DNA of 64,000 bases from Flavobacteriia bacterium. Its GTDB lineage: Bacteria; Bacteroidota; Bacteroidia; Flavobacteriales_D; Crocinitomicaceae. The notes beneath the pieces are model-generated. The model worked only from the letters and a program-made list of their open reading frames with translations, was not told the origin of the DNA and searched no databases. Every line of letters begins with the position of its first letter. The stretch's first letter is position 1. A program made the position numbers and the translations under genes. Positions 51,054 to 60,911 of this stretch are shown one piece after another. The DNA lies in contig CANFUT010000012.1 in NCBI GenBank assembly GCA_947450325.1, positions 1-64,000 of the forward strand, read 5' to 3'.

Positions 51054-53318
51054 CTATTTGTTTTGAGCATCTACTACTGCCACTTTCACCATATTGATAA
51101 TTTCTCTTACAGAAGCGCCCATTTGAACTACATGTATCGATTTTTTCAACCCTACCAAAACCGGCCCGATTGTTTCTGCTTCAGTCAATTCTTGAAGCAT
51201 TTTGTATGCGATATTTCCTGAAGAAAGATTTGGGAAAATCAAGGTATTTACTTGTTTGTTAGCTAAATTAGAGAAGGAAAATTTCTCATTCATCAGTTCA
51301 CTGTTCAATGCAAAATTCGCTTGCAATTCACCGTCAACACAGATTGAAGGGTGTTTTTCATGCAAAATTTCTACCGCATGCGCCATTTTATCAGCGTCTT
51401 TTCCTGGAGAAGAACCAAAATTAGAATAACTCAACAAGGCAATCTTTGGAATCACTTTAAATTTGCGAATTGTTTTGGCCACATTGCTCGTTATTTCAGC
51501 AATTTCTTCCGCTGTTGGATCCATGTTAATCGTGGTATCCGCCAAAAACAACGGTCCTCTTTTGGTCATTAAGATGTAAAGTCCTGCAATCACATTGACA
51601 TCTTTTTGCGTTCCAACAGTTTGAATTGCTGGGCGTACAACATCTCTGTAATTTCTTGTCAAACCAGAAATCATCGCATCGGCTTCTCCAGTTTCAACCA
51701 TCATCGCGCCAAAATGGTTTCTTTCGCGCATGATTTGAATAGATTCAAACTCTGTAAATCCTTTGCGTTTTCGATTTTCAAAAAATCCTTTCCCAAATCG
51801 AATTCTTCTTTCCTCTTCTTCTTCAGATTTTGGATCAACTATTTCAAATTCAGAGAATTCTAAAGCGTATTCGTTGATTAAACTTTCAATTTTAGCTCTT
51901 TTTCCTAATAAAATTGGATAAGCTATTCCTTCTTCGCTGGCAAATTGTGCAGCTTTTAATATTTTATAATTGTCTGCTTCAGCAAAAACAACTCGTTTTG
52001 GATTGCTTTGTGCTTTGATTGTTAGATTTCGAATCAATTTGTTATCCAATCCCAATCTACTTTTCAACTCCATTTCGTAAGCATCCCAATCTAAAATTGG
52101 ATTTTTGGCAACACCAGAATCCATTGCTGCTTTAGCAACTGCTGGTGCCACGTAGTAAATCAAACGTGTATCCAACGGTTTTGGGATAATTTGCTCTCGT
52201 CCAAAAGAAATGTTTTTGTCGCCATACGCTTCAATTACTTCCTCTGGAATAGTTTCTTTAGCCAATGAAGCAATTGCTTTTACAGCCGCCAATTTCATTT
52301 CTTCGTTGATTGTTGTTGCTCTAACATCCAATGCACCACGGAAAATAAATGGGAATCCAAGAACATTATTCACTTGATTAGGATGGTCTGAGCGACCTGT
52401 TGCCATGATAATATCTTCACGAACAGACATGGCATCTTTGTATGTGATTTCAGGATCTGGATTTGCCAAAGCAAAAACGATCGGATCGTTCGCCATGCTT
52501 GCAATCATATCTTTAGAAACGATATTTCCTTTAGATAATCCTAGGAAAACATCAGCACCAACAAAAGCTTCCACCAGGGAAACTTCCTCATCGTGTGAAC
52601 CAAAAAGTAATTTTTCAGCTTCTAATTCTGTTCTTTTTTTGGACAATAATCCTTTGCTGTCAAACATGAAAATGTTTTCATATTTGGCACCTAATGTCGT
52701 ATATAATTTAGCACAAGACATGGCGGCTGCTCCTGCACCAGAAATAACAATTTTTACATCTTTAATTTCTTTGTTTGCTAATTCCAACGCGTTCAAAAGA
52801 GCTGCTGAAGAAATAATTGCTGTTCCGTGTTGGTCATCATGCATTACAGGAATGTCCAATTCTTCTTTTAAGCGTCGCTCTATTTCGAATGCTTCTGGAG
52901 CTTTGATATCTTCTAAGTTAATTCCACCAAAAGTTGGAGAAATCGCTTTTACGGTTTGAATAAATAATTCAGGATCGCTTGCATCTATTTCGATGTCAAA
53001 TACATCGATATCTGCAAATATTTTAAATAATACGCCTTTTCCTTCCATTACTGGTTTGGAAGCTAACGGACCAATGTCTCCTAAACCTAGAACTGCTGTA
53101 CCATTTGAAATTACAGCAACTAAATTTCCTTTGGCTGTATATTTATAAACATCGTCTTTGTTTTCAGCGATTTTTAGACATGGCTCTGCAACACCAGGAG
53201 AATATGCCAATGAAAGATCTCTTGGAGTTGAGTATGGCTTTGTTGGTACCACTTCTATTTTACCAGGTTTTCCTGATGAGTGGTAATCTAATGCGTCTTG
53301 TTTGCGAACTTTTGCCAT
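51054..53318 (-). CDS. maeB: NADP-dependent malic enzyme with phosphotransacetylase-like domain
   Basis: The 754-residue bifunctional-type malic enzyme decarboxylates malate to pyruvate with NADPH formation. The N-terminal malic domain (LSLAYSPGVAEPCLKIAENK, VMHDDQHGTAIISSAALLNA, VVISGAGAAAMSCAKL) carries the NAD(P)-binding region; the C-terminal 330 residues (from about 425, RVVFAEADNYKILKAAQFA) resemble phosphotransacetylase and serve regulation by acetyl-CoA in characterised MaeB. Length is normal for MaeB. The promoter overlaps the terminator of the gene upstream. Confidence 0.97.
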   Translation of the reverse strand: MAKVRKQDALDYHSSGKPGKIEVVPTKPYSTPRDLSLAYSPGVAEPCLKIAENKDDVYKYTAKGNLVAVISNGTAVLGLGDIGPLASKPVMEGKGVLFKIFADIDVFDIEIDASDPELFIQTVKAISPTFGGINLEDIKAPEAFEIERRLKEELDIPVMHDDQHGTAIISSAALLNALELANKEIKDVKIVISGAGAAAMSCAKLYTTLGAKYENIFMFDSKGLLSKKRTELEAEKLLFGSHDEEVSLVEAFVGADVFLGLSKGNIVSKDMIASMANDPIVFALANPDPEITYKDAMSVREDIIMATGRSDHPNQVNNVLGFPFIFRGALDVRATTINEEMKLAAVKAIASLAKETIPEEVIEAYGDKNISFGREQIIPKPLDTRLIYYVAPAVAKAAMDSGVAKNPILDWDAYEMELKSRLGLDNKLIRNLTIKAQSNPKRVVFAEADNYKILKAAQFASEEGIAYPILLGKRAKIESLINEYALEFSEFEIVDPKSEEEEERRIRFGKGFFENRKRKGFTEFESIQIMRERNHFGAMMVETGEADAMISGLTRNYRDVVRPAIQTVGTQKDVNVIAGLYILMTKRGPLFLADTTINMDPTAEEIAEITSNVAKTIRKFKVIPKIALLSYSNFGSSPGKDADKMAHAVEILHEKHPSICVDGELQANFALNSELMNEKFSFSNLANKQVNTLIFPNLSSGNIAYKMLQELTEAETIGPVLVGLKKSIHVVQMGASVREIINMVKVAVVDAQNK

Positions 53319-53344
53319 GGTGATGAAGTAAATTTATAAGGGGA

Positions 53345-53375
53345 CAAATATAACAAAAAAAGAGGCTATTTTCAA
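53345..53375 (-). promoter_or_regulatory. maeB promoter, overlapping an upstream terminator
   Basis: On the minus strand TTG (53375-53373), a 20-base spacer and TATATTTG (53352-53345) match the Bacteroidota promoter. The -33 element lies in the loop of the terminator hairpin of the preceding gene, and the spacer contains its 3' arm and T-tract. The -7 box ends 27 bases before the maeB ATG. Confidence 0.65.
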
Positions 53376-53390
53376 TGAAAATAGCCTCTT
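53360..53390 (-). terminator. Terminator of the Omp28-like T9SS protein gene
   Basis: The 13-bp perfect inverted repeat AAGAGGCTATTTT (53360-53372) and AAAATAGCCTCTT (53378-53390) with a 5-base loop is followed on the minus strand by seven T. It starts 41 bases after the stop at 53432 and is the strongest terminator in the window. Confidence 0.9.
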
Positions 53391-53431
53391 AAGATGTATG
53401 AGTAAAATAATTTTACTCAAGTATCAAATTC

Positions 53432-55225
53432 TTATTTGATTACAACATTTTGTACTTTAGAAACTCCGTTTCCAGATACTTTAACGATGTAACTTCCACT
53501 TGCAACTGTAGATACAGGAACTGTGATAGTTTGGTTACCAACTACATTGTTAGATACAGTTGAATAAATTACACGTCCTTGTAAGTCTAATAAAGAAACA
53601 GCGTAGTTACCGTTCGTACCATTAAATTCAACGTTTACTTCACTAGAAGCAGGATTTGGGTAAACATTCATTGAAATTTGGCCAGCTAACTCTGAGATTC
53701 CAGCAACTTCAGTTACAGTCATTGCTTTTTCAACAACTTTACCAGTACTGAAAGTTCCAACTGTTAGGAAAGAAATTCCAGCACCTGTTATTTCAAAATT
53801 ACCATTTCCATAACCGCTATCAAACCCATCACCGTATCCATCATATAAAAACACATGGTAGCACTCATTATTAGCCAAAGTTACATTAACATCCGGCTGA
53901 GGAAAGGCACCTGCTGCAGCCGCATCAGTGTATGGTCCACCAGAAGCAACCATTGTTCCCGCTGAATTTTTTATCTCCCATGAAGTTTCAGAACCATAAC
54001 GGTCGCAAGTTAATTTAACAGTCACTTGAGTCGAAACAGAATTCGTAGACATTGTTATTGCTTTTGTTTTAGAAACAATAGCACCAAGTATACCAGCACC
54101 ACCATTAACAGAAGTAATTGTTGAAACAACACTGTTTGTTCCAACAGCTGTGAAAGACATAGCTGGTAAATCAATTTCAGCTGAACCAAAAGCTGGAATA
54201 CTTCCTGTCCAATTAAAAACGGTAGGAGCTCCACCATTGATTGTTGATGAGAAAGCCAAAGATGTTATTTCAGCACCACTGTTTGTAACTTTCACACGAG
54301 GAGTGATTTGTTCACCTGGACAAACATTGAATGAATTGACAATACTTTGCAAAGAAGCTGTTGGATTTGGAACATTTAATAAACTTGGGGACACTTCAGC
54401 AGCAGTGATGATTTGGCTATTTGAATAAGTATTGTGTCCTGAATGCAAGAAAGAGAAAAACTCTAATTGTCCTATATTCACATCAACACCGTTGATTGTT
54501 TGAGGGATAGTAACAGTTACTGTACGCGTGATAACTCCAGTTTGAGAAGCGTCAATTGCTTCACCCCAAGTACCACTTGTGTTTAAATATCCTCTGAAAA
54601 TGTGTTGGTGCAAATAATTTCCGTTTGGTAAAATTGCGGAGGTATTATAAGGTCCATAATTTGTCTGTGGTCCTTCAAAATTATTTTGAACATAACCAAT
54701 GTTCAAATAATGATTTGTACCTGTTGCAAATGGAGAAGTGTAATACATTTCTACAGTCAAAGTCAATTGTCTTGTTGTAGCATCAATTACTGCATCCATT
54801 GCCATATTTACTGGAGAGGCTTCTGCTAAACGAGCAGCTGCCATTGCATCCCAATTTGATCTAGATGTTGCTAAGAAAGTTTCTGTTCCAAAAGCAGTTC
54901 GTTGAATTGATCCAGCTGGATATCCTGCAGGAACCATGAACGCATCCAATGCGGTTCCATCTGTTGTTCTTAAATCTGGTTCACCAGTACTCGGCGTAGC
55001 ATATCCACCTGCGTGAACGTTTACCAAAACAACTCTATTTGGATGAGCAGCAGCTAAAGCATTTGCCATTTCATGTCCATCAGGACAATAACCACAGTGA
55101 ATCCCTGTTAATTCTTCTAAAACCACATTTTTATTTTGTGGTGATTGAGAAACTGGTGTTTGTTGAGCAAAAGAAAATCCTACGCCTAAAACAACGTTCC
55201 CCAAAATGAGTAATGTTTTTTTCAT
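53432..55225 (-). CDS. Omp28-like T9SS cargo protein with thioredoxin-type CxxC
   Basis: The 597-residue protein has a signal peptide (MKKTLLILGNVVLGVGFSFA), a thioredoxin-like/Omp28 domain with NVVLEELTGIHCGYCPDGHE (Cys44, Cys47), a central beta-rich region (SLAFSSTINGGAPTVFNWTG) and a C-terminal Por secretion-system type A sorting domain starting ISMNVYPNPASSEVNVEFNG and ending VQNVVIK. The cargo would be exported by SprA and then anchored or released. The Omp28 CxxC may take part in redox or binding, but its role is unknown. It is a single gene, bounded by its own terminator and a divergent pth gene. Confidence 0.92.
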   Translation of the reverse strand: MKKTLLILGNVVLGVGFSFAQQTPVSQSPQNKNVVLEELTGIHCGYCPDGHEMANALAAAHPNRVVLVNVHAGGYATPSTGEPDLRTTDGTALDAFMVPAGYPAGSIQRTAFGTETFLATSRSNWDAMAAARLAEASPVNMAMDAVIDATTRQLTLTVEMYYTSPFATGTNHYLNIGYVQNNFEGPQTNYGPYNTSAILPNGNYLHQHIFRGYLNTSGTWGEAIDASQTGVITRTVTVTIPQTINGVDVNIGQLEFFSFLHSGHNTYSNSQIITAAEVSPSLLNVPNPTASLQSIVNSFNVCPGEQITPRVKVTNSGAEITSLAFSSTINGGAPTVFNWTGSIPAFGSAEIDLPAMSFTAVGTNSVVSTITSVNGGAGILGAIVSKTKAITMSTNSVSTQVTVKLTCDRYGSETSWEIKNSAGTMVASGGPYTDAAAAGAFPQPDVNVTLANNECYHVFLYDGYGDGFDSGYGNGNFEITGAGISFLTVGTFSTGKVVEKAMTVTEVAGISELAGQISMNVYPNPASSEVNVEFNGTNGNYAVSLLDLQGRVIYSTVSNNVVGNQTITVPVSTVASGSYIVKVSGNGVSKVQNVVIK

Positions 55226-55248
55226 AACTTTATAGTTTTTTGTAAATC

Positions 55249-55256
55249 CAAAAGTA
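55249..55256 (-). promoter_or_regulatory. Candidate -7 box of the Omp28-like gene
   Basis: TACTTTTG on the minus strand matches TAnnTTTG and lies 23 bases upstream of the ATG at 55225. No clear -33 element was found at the expected spacing. Confidence 0.45.
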
Positions 55257-55342
55257 AAGTTTTAATTGATGTATTAAAATTTATACTTCATTTTTTTTTC
55301 TATCATATAAAATCTATTCTTGGAAACCTAAATGTTAACTAC

Positions 55343-55372
55343 TTGTTCATAACCTCCAAATAGCTACTTTTA
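55343..55372 (+). promoter_or_regulatory. Candidate promoter of pth and the DMT transporter
   Basis: TTG (55343-55345), a 19-base spacer and TACTTTTA (55365-55372) match the Bacteroidota promoter with one deviation in the last base of the -7 box. It lies 16 bases before the pth ATG. Confidence 0.45.
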
Positions 55373-55388
55373 CAAAAATTTTCAAGAA

Positions 55389-55952
55389 ATGAAATATTTA
55401 ATCATCGGTTTGGGAAATCCTGGTGCAAAATATGCTGAAACGCGACACAATATTGGTTTCAAAATAGTAGAAGCTTTTGCCAAAGAATGTGGTGGTACAT
55501 TCACAGTTCTAAAACATGCAGAGGTGGCTCAGGTAAGATTTAAAGGCAGACAAATTGTGCTTTTAAAGCCTACAACTTTCATGAATTTAAGTGGAAAAGC
55601 TGTTAACTTTTACATGCAATCTGAAAAAATATTAAAAGAAAATATTTTGGTAATCACTGACGATTTAGCTCTTCCTTTCGGAAAACTTCGAATGAAAATG
55701 AAAGGCAGTGATGGTGGTCATAACGGGCTGAAAGACATACAGGCAACCTTGAATTCCCAAGATTTTACAAGATTGCGATTTGGGGTTGGAAGTGAATTCA
55801 ATAAAGGACAGCAAGTGGATTATGTTTTGGGTGAATGGTCGTCTGAGGAACAAAAATCACTCTCTGAACGAATTGATGTTGCAACTGAATTTATCAAAGG
55901 TTTCACTACTATTGGTGTAAACCTGACAATGACAAATTGGAACAATAAATGA
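55389..55952 (+). CDS. pth: Peptidyl-tRNA hydrolase
   Basis: The 187-residue enzyme cleaves peptides from tRNAs released from stalled ribosomes. Family motifs are complete: IIGLGNPGAKYAETRHNIGF with Asn10 and catalytic His20, LLKPTTFMNLSGKAV, the catalytic Asp region VITDDLALPFGKLRMKMKGS and GHNGLKDI. Length is normal. The TGA stop overlaps the ATG of the transporter gene (ATGA), so the two are translationally coupled. Confidence 0.97.
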   Translation: MKYLIIGLGNPGAKYAETRHNIGFKIVEAFAKECGGTFTVLKHAEVAQVRFKGRQIVLLKPTTFMNLSGKAVNFYMQSEKILKENILVITDDLALPFGKLRMKMKGSDGGHNGLKDIQATLNSQDFTRLRFGVGSEFNKGQQVDYVLGEWSSEEQKSLSERIDVATEFIKGFTTIGVNLTMTNWNNK

Positions 55953-56860
55953 AATTTCAAGATTGGAAAGCACACTTGGCTTTGTTTTTTGTGAACACGC
56001 TGTACGGCGCAAGTCACGTGTTAGCCAAAGGTGTAATGCCCAATTTTTTAACCCCTAGTGTCTTCATCTTATTTCGCGTTTTAGGTGCAACATTGCTTTT
56101 TTGGTTGGTAAAATTATTGCTACCTACTCAAAAAATTGAAAAGAAAGATTACTTACTTCTTGCAGTTTGCGGACTTTTTGGTGTTGCAATCAATCAACTT
56201 TTTTTCTTTTATGGATTGAATTTATCATCTGCTATCAACTCTGGAATCATTATGACAACCAATCCTATTTTGGTAATCATTTTAGCGTATTTTTTAATCA
56301 AAGAAAAAATTACAATATCTAAAATTGCTGGAATTTTAATTGGTGCAGCCGGGGCAATTTTATTGACTTTGGCTGGTTCTTCTGGAAAAGGAGATTCCTT
56401 ACTTGGTGACTTGTTCCTTTTCACAAATGCCTTAAGTTATGCAATCTACTTGGTGATTGCCAAACCGCTCATGAAAAAATACAATCCACTGACGGTGATC
56501 ACTTATGTATTTACATTTGGACTGGGTTTCGTCTTGCTTTTTCCACCAACTTTAACTGAAGTATTTCAAACAGATTTCCAAAAAATTTCACTAGAAATTT
56601 GGGCAAAAATCGCTTATGTGGTGGTGGGAGTGACGTTCTTGACTTACCTATTGACCATGTATGGACTAAAATACTTGAGTCCTTCAGTTTCTAGTGCATA
56701 CATTTATTTTCAACCTGTTTTGGTGATTTTCTTTGCCTTTTTCCTAAGCTATATAGGCTTTGCAGAAGACTATACAGATACCATCACATGGCAAAAAGGT
56801 GTGTATATGTTTCTGATATTTGTCGGCGTTTGGCTCACCACTAGAAAACAAAAAGCTTGA
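55949..56860 (+). CDS. EamA/DMT-family membrane transporter
   Basis: The 303-residue protein has ten hydrophobic helices in two EamA repeats (NTLYGASHVLAKGVMPNFLT to about 135, then SGKGDSLLGDLFLFTNALSY to about 295), with the ISKIAGILIGAAGAILLTLA region between. Drug/metabolite transporters of this type export amino acids, metabolites or nucleotide sugars; the substrate cannot be predicted. It is coupled to pth by an ATGA overlap and is convergent with the CHU_C protein gene, whose stop is 2 bases away. Confidence 0.88.
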   Translation: MKFQDWKAHLALFFVNTLYGASHVLAKGVMPNFLTPSVFILFRVLGATLLFWLVKLLLPTQKIEKKDYLLLAVCGLFGVAINQLFFFYGLNLSSAINSGIIMTTNPILVIILAYFLIKEKITISKIAGILIGAAGAILLTLAGSSGKGDSLLGDLFLFTNALSYAIYLVIAKPLMKKYNPLTVITYVFTFGLGFVLLFPPTLTEVFQTDFQKISLEIWAKIAYVVVGVTFLTYLLTMYGLKYLSPSVSSAYIYFQPVLVIFFAFFLSYIGFAEDYTDTITWQKGVYMFLIFVGVWLTTRKQKA

Positions 56861-56862
56861 TG

Positions 56863-59800
56863 TTATTTTAGCAAATTAACGTGGCCTGTGTACACTTTTC
56901 TTTCATCGTTGTTATTGACTTTGAAAGAAATTCTCCAGACATAAATTCCATCTTGCACTAATCCTGTTGTTTGAATGTAGGTACCATCCCAACCTTCGTT
57001 TACATCATTTGATTCAAAAATAATTTCTCCCCAGCGATCATAGATAGACAAATTGTAACTGTAAGGATCATATCCTGAAGTAAAAATTGGTTTGAAAACG
57101 GGATTGTGCTCATCATCGTCGGGAGTAAACGCATTGGGCACATAAAATATTAACTGTTGGTCATAGGTAATATTAATTGAATAAGTACTCTGACATCCAA
57201 GCGCTGAAGTCGCAGTTAATTCAATCGTGTATCCTAAATCATTTTGCGCATAAGTATGCGAGGGATTCACCGCGGAATCGGTGCCACCATCTCCAAAATT
57301 CCAACTATAAGTGCTTGCGCCTGTAGATAAATTTTCCAAATCAATTGTCGGATTTTCATCTGTTAATTGCAAAGGATTTCCAGTGAAAAAAGCGACAGGA
57401 TTTGACTCTACACAAATATAATTTGCAGCAGAACTTGACCCTGAACATCCATTTAAAGTTGTTGCCAAGGTTACATCATAGCAACCTGCTTGGTCAAAAG
57501 TAAAAGTCGGATTGCAACCTGTTAATGTACTTCCATTACTCAATGTCCAAATACATGCATTTGGATCACTAGTTGAGGTACTTGAAAATTGAACTGTCAA
57601 TGGAACACAGCCTGAAAGCGTATCGGCAATAAAACTCACAACTGGACTCAGATTTACAGTTACAGTTCCCTGTGCGGCAGAACTCGAGCAACCGTTCAAG
57701 GTGTAAACAACAGTGTAGTTGGTGGAAACCATTGGTGAAACTGATATCGCATTGGTGGTTTCTCCATTTGGATTCCATAAAAATGTTCCTCCAGAAACAG
57801 AAGGAATAGCCGTTAAAGTTGCTGTTTGATTTTGACAAATTGATGCATTATTTACCGCAATTGTCGGCGTTGGATTGACAGTAACAGTTGTCGATGTAGA
57901 AACTGATGAGCAACTATTTAAAGTATAGACAACTGAATAATTGCTTGTTAAATTGGGATTCACAGTAATCGAAGCTGTCGTTTCTCCTCCAGGACTCCAC
58001 AAAAATGTTCCTCCAGCAATATCTGATGTTGCAGTAATTGTACCCGAATTTCCAGCGCAAATTGAAACTGAATTTACTGAAAGTGCAGGAATTGGAATCA
58101 CCTCAATACTTGTGGTTCCATTTGCGGAATTTGAACAATTTAAATCACTCACAAAAGTCAATGCGTACACACCTTGTGAATTTCCCAAAGTAATCGGAGA
58201 AGTACTTCCTGTAGCTGCAGTTTGAGCAACTCCATCAATCGTAAAATCAATAGTCCAAGGACCAATTCCTGTTACATTGACATCAATAGGTGATACCGTA
58301 TTTCCAGCACAAAAACTTCCTCCACCAGAAATTATTGCTGTTGGCAAAGTACCTTGACCTTGACTAATTACAATGTTTGAGTTTGGAGAAACACATCCAT
58401 TGATTGTGGTTGATAAAGTGATGGTTCCAGAATTTGAAACAGTGATTGACTGCGTGGTTTCATTCGTGCTCCATAAATTTCCTGTTGCATAATTGGAGGT
58501 CAATTGTACACTTCCTCCAGGACAAAATGTTGTTGGTCCATTTGCAGTAATTGTTGGCGCTGCTGGAGTTGGATTGACGGTTACACTTACAGTTTGCATC
58601 AAACCTGAACAAGCACCAACGGTAGAAACTGGAGTAACTTGGTAAACTACTATTTCGGGATTTGAAGTTGAATTAATGAGTGTATTTGTAATCGTCGAAT
58701 TTGTTTGATTCGTCAAAATTTCACCAGTAATATTTGGATTGTCAATAGCCACCCAAGTAAAAGTTGCAGGAATATCGGTAGTTAAAGGAAGATTAAATGT
58801 ATATCCTGTGCATAAATTTGCAGTAGTCGCGTTGGTCAAAATAGGTGTGTTACCCAAACTTATCGTAGTACTTCCTGTAGCGGTATTGGAACAGTTGGCA
58901 TCGCTAATTCCCGTCAAGGTATAAACACCGACCGCATTTCCTAAATTAATCGGCGAACTAGCACCAACAATTGCTGCTTGTGCAACTCCATCAATTTGAT
59001 AATCAATCGACCAAGGACCGATTCCTGTGACTGCTACTTGAATGGGCGCAATTGGGTCAGAACCACAATAAACTGCACCTCCAGAAATACTCGCAGTAGG
59101 CAATGCGCCTGCCGTTTGCGTAATGGTGATACTTGCTTGTGCCGACGAACAACCGTTTGCATCCGTATAACTTAGCGTATATGTTCCGGAGCTATTGACA
59201 GTGATTGTTTGGGTGGTTTCATTGGTACTCCAAAGATTTCCGACTGTACTGCTTGAAGTCAATTGAACATTTCCTCCCGGACAAAAAGTAGTTGGTCCAT
59301 TTGGTGTAATTGTGGGCGCTGGCAAATTTGTATTTACCGTAACAGCAATATTTTGCGCTGTTCCAATACATGTTCCAGCAGTTGGTGTGACAGTATAATT
59401 TACCACTTGAGAAATCCCAGAAGAATTAGTCAAAGTATTCGAAATCGTTGCAGAATTTTGAGCAGTCAGAGATTCACCAGTCACGTTTGGATTGTCTGTT
59501 GCAATCCAAGAATAAGTCGCCGAAACGTTACTTGTCAATGCTAAATTCAATGCATTTCCTGTACAAATTGTTGCCGTGTTCGCATTCGTCATCGTGGGAA
59601 CTGGATTCACTGTAACTGCAATAGTCTGCGGAGTTCCAGTGCAACCATTCGCTGAGGGAGTTACACTGTAATTCACCACTTGAACATTTGCTGAATTATT
59701 GGTCAATGAATTGTTAATGAGCGTTGCATTTTGAGCGCTTAAACTCTCTCCCAAAACAGAAGTATTGTCAGTTGCAATCCAAGAATAGGTTGTTCCAAAA

Positions 59801-60816
59801 TCACTGCTCAAAGGAATGTTGAGCGTTGAGCCACTGCAAATTGTTGCGGTATTCGCACTTGTCATTGTCGGTGACGGATTGACTGTAACTATCGCAGAAA
59901 TACAAGATGAAGCAGGTGTACAAGATGTTCCAGCATTTCTAACAAAATAGGTCGTGGTGGTGGTTGGAGAAACCGTAATCGAAGTTCCCATTCCTACCAA
60001 TGTTCCGCCGCAAGAACCTGTGTACCATTGCGAAGTGGCTGTTCCACCAACTGCTGTTAAAGTCGTACTTTGATTTTGACAAATGGTCGTATTTCCTGTA
60101 ATATTTGTTGGCGCTACGAGCGGTGTTGGAATCGTTGCTGTTAAATTAGAAACGACAACATATTGTTTGGGATTATTGTAATTGGTTGGAGTCGCTGCTG
60201 ATCTATACAAAATAGTAACCGTTGAAATACAATCAGAAGCTGAACCAACGTTGATTTCATTGTTTCCCCAGCACGTACAAGCTGTTGACATTCCTGCGTT
60301 GTAAGTCAAAGCTGTTGAACCTGAACCAGTAACAGTTCCACCTGTTGAAACGCAAGCTGTTCCCACATTGAAAACATTGACTGCTGCAGCTGCAGAATTT
60401 GTTCCAGAAATGGTGATTTTATCTGTCCACGAACCAAAACCGTCATCGTTTACATCATACAATTTAAAATTCACGGGACCTTGAACTGGTGAACTGAATG
60501 TAATGGTTGTGGTAATTGTTTTGGTTGTATTTGTCGTCCAATCGGTGCTTAGCAACATTCCTTGATTGGCTGCAGAAATTCCGCTGCATCCTCCGCCATT
60601 AACTGTTGAACCTGTTGGAAACCAAACTGGAGAAGCATCTTGCCAAACATTTTCAGAATTCACAATCGTTGCCGACATGGTTATTCCTGAGACAGTGGTG
60701 GTGTAAGTTCTATTGGTTCCAGCGCCGCCATAAGTGCCGCTCCATGGGAATGTAGTTTGGGAAAATAAACAAGAAAATGCTAAGAAAATAGCAGTAGTAC
60801 TAGCAATGAATTTCAT
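56863..60816 (-). CDS. Giant cell-surface protein with CHU_C (type B) sorting domain
   Basis: The 1,317-residue protein has a signal peptide (MKFIASTTAIFLAFSCLFSQ). An N-terminal beta-domain (to about 230) is followed by repeated Ig-like modules with the FCPGGNVQLTSS and NLWSTNETTQ pattern at about 90-residue spacing, then modules with TATLTAIPSVSGGTFLWNPN, and a PKD domain (TYSWNFGDGGTDSAVNPSHT) near 1175-1200. The C-terminal 90 residues are the gliding motility-associated domain (FYVPNAFTPDDDEHNPVF, LSIYDRWGEIIFES, GTYIQTTGLVQDGIYVWRIS), which directs export through SprA by the type B route. It probably works as an adhesin-like surface protein. A -7-like box TACTTTTG is at 60857-60850. Confidence 0.92.
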   Translation of the reverse strand: MKFIASTTAIFLAFSCLFSQTTFPWSGTYGGAGTNRTYTTTVSGITMSATIVNSENVWQDASPVWFPTGSTVNGGGCSGISAANQGMLLSTDWTTNTTKTITTTITFSSPVQGPVNFKLYDVNDDGFGSWTDKITISGTNSAAAAVNVFNVGTACVSTGGTVTGSGSTALTYNAGMSTACTCWGNNEINVGSASDCISTVTILYRSAATPTNYNNPKQYVVVSNLTATIPTPLVAPTNITGNTTICQNQSTTLTAVGGTATSQWYTGSCGGTLVGMGTSITVSPTTTTTYFVRNAGTSCTPASSCISAIVTVNPSPTMTSANTATICSGSTLNIPLSSDFGTTYSWIATDNTSVLGESLSAQNATLINNSLTNNSANVQVVNYSVTPSANGCTGTPQTIAVTVNPVPTMTNANTATICTGNALNLALTSNVSATYSWIATDNPNVTGESLTAQNSATISNTLTNSSGISQVVNYTVTPTAGTCIGTAQNIAVTVNTNLPAPTITPNGPTTFCPGGNVQLTSSSTVGNLWSTNETTQTITVNSSGTYTLSYTDANGCSSAQASITITQTAGALPTASISGGAVYCGSDPIAPIQVAVTGIGPWSIDYQIDGVAQAAIVGASSPINLGNAVGVYTLTGISDANCSNTATGSTTISLGNTPILTNATTANLCTGYTFNLPLTTDIPATFTWVAIDNPNITGEILTNQTNSTITNTLINSTSNPEIVVYQVTPVSTVGACSGLMQTVSVTVNPTPAAPTITANGPTTFCPGGSVQLTSNYATGNLWSTNETTQSITVSNSGTITLSTTINGCVSPNSNIVISQGQGTLPTAIISGGGSFCAGNTVSPIDVNVTGIGPWTIDFTIDGVAQTAATGSTSPITLGNSQGVYALTFVSDLNCSNSANGTTSIEVIPIPALSVNSVSICAGNSGTITATSDIAGGTFLWSPGGETTASITVNPNLTSNYSVVYTLNSCSSVSTSTTVTVNPTPTIAVNNASICQNQTATLTAIPSVSGGTFLWNPNGETTNAISVSPMVSTNYTVVYTLNGCSSSAAQGTVTVNLSPVVSFIADTLSGCVPLTVQFSSTSTSDPNACIWTLSNGSTLTGCNPTFTFDQAGCYDVTLATTLNGCSGSSSAANYICVESNPVAFFTGNPLQLTDENPTIDLENLSTGASTYSWNFGDGGTDSAVNPSHTYAQNDLGYTIELTATSALGCQSTYSINITYDQQLIFYVPNAFTPDDDEHNPVFKPIFTSGYDPYSYNLSIYDRWGEIIFESNDVNEGWDGTYIQTTGLVQDGIYVWRISFKVNNNDERKVYTGHVNLLK

Positions 60817-60911
60817 TAATTGGGAGAGTTTTGATTAATTCTAGCTAATCAAAAGTACCAAAAAATATTAAATTGAAATGAGTGCTAGCACCTCAAAATA
60901 AATTGAAAATA

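Noticed and set aside
59263-59544. 93-codon + strand frame in the CHU_C gene, cysteine- and serine-rich
   Set aside because: It is the antisense shadow of repeated Ig-like modules; the composition reflects the T/S/G-rich codons on the other strand.
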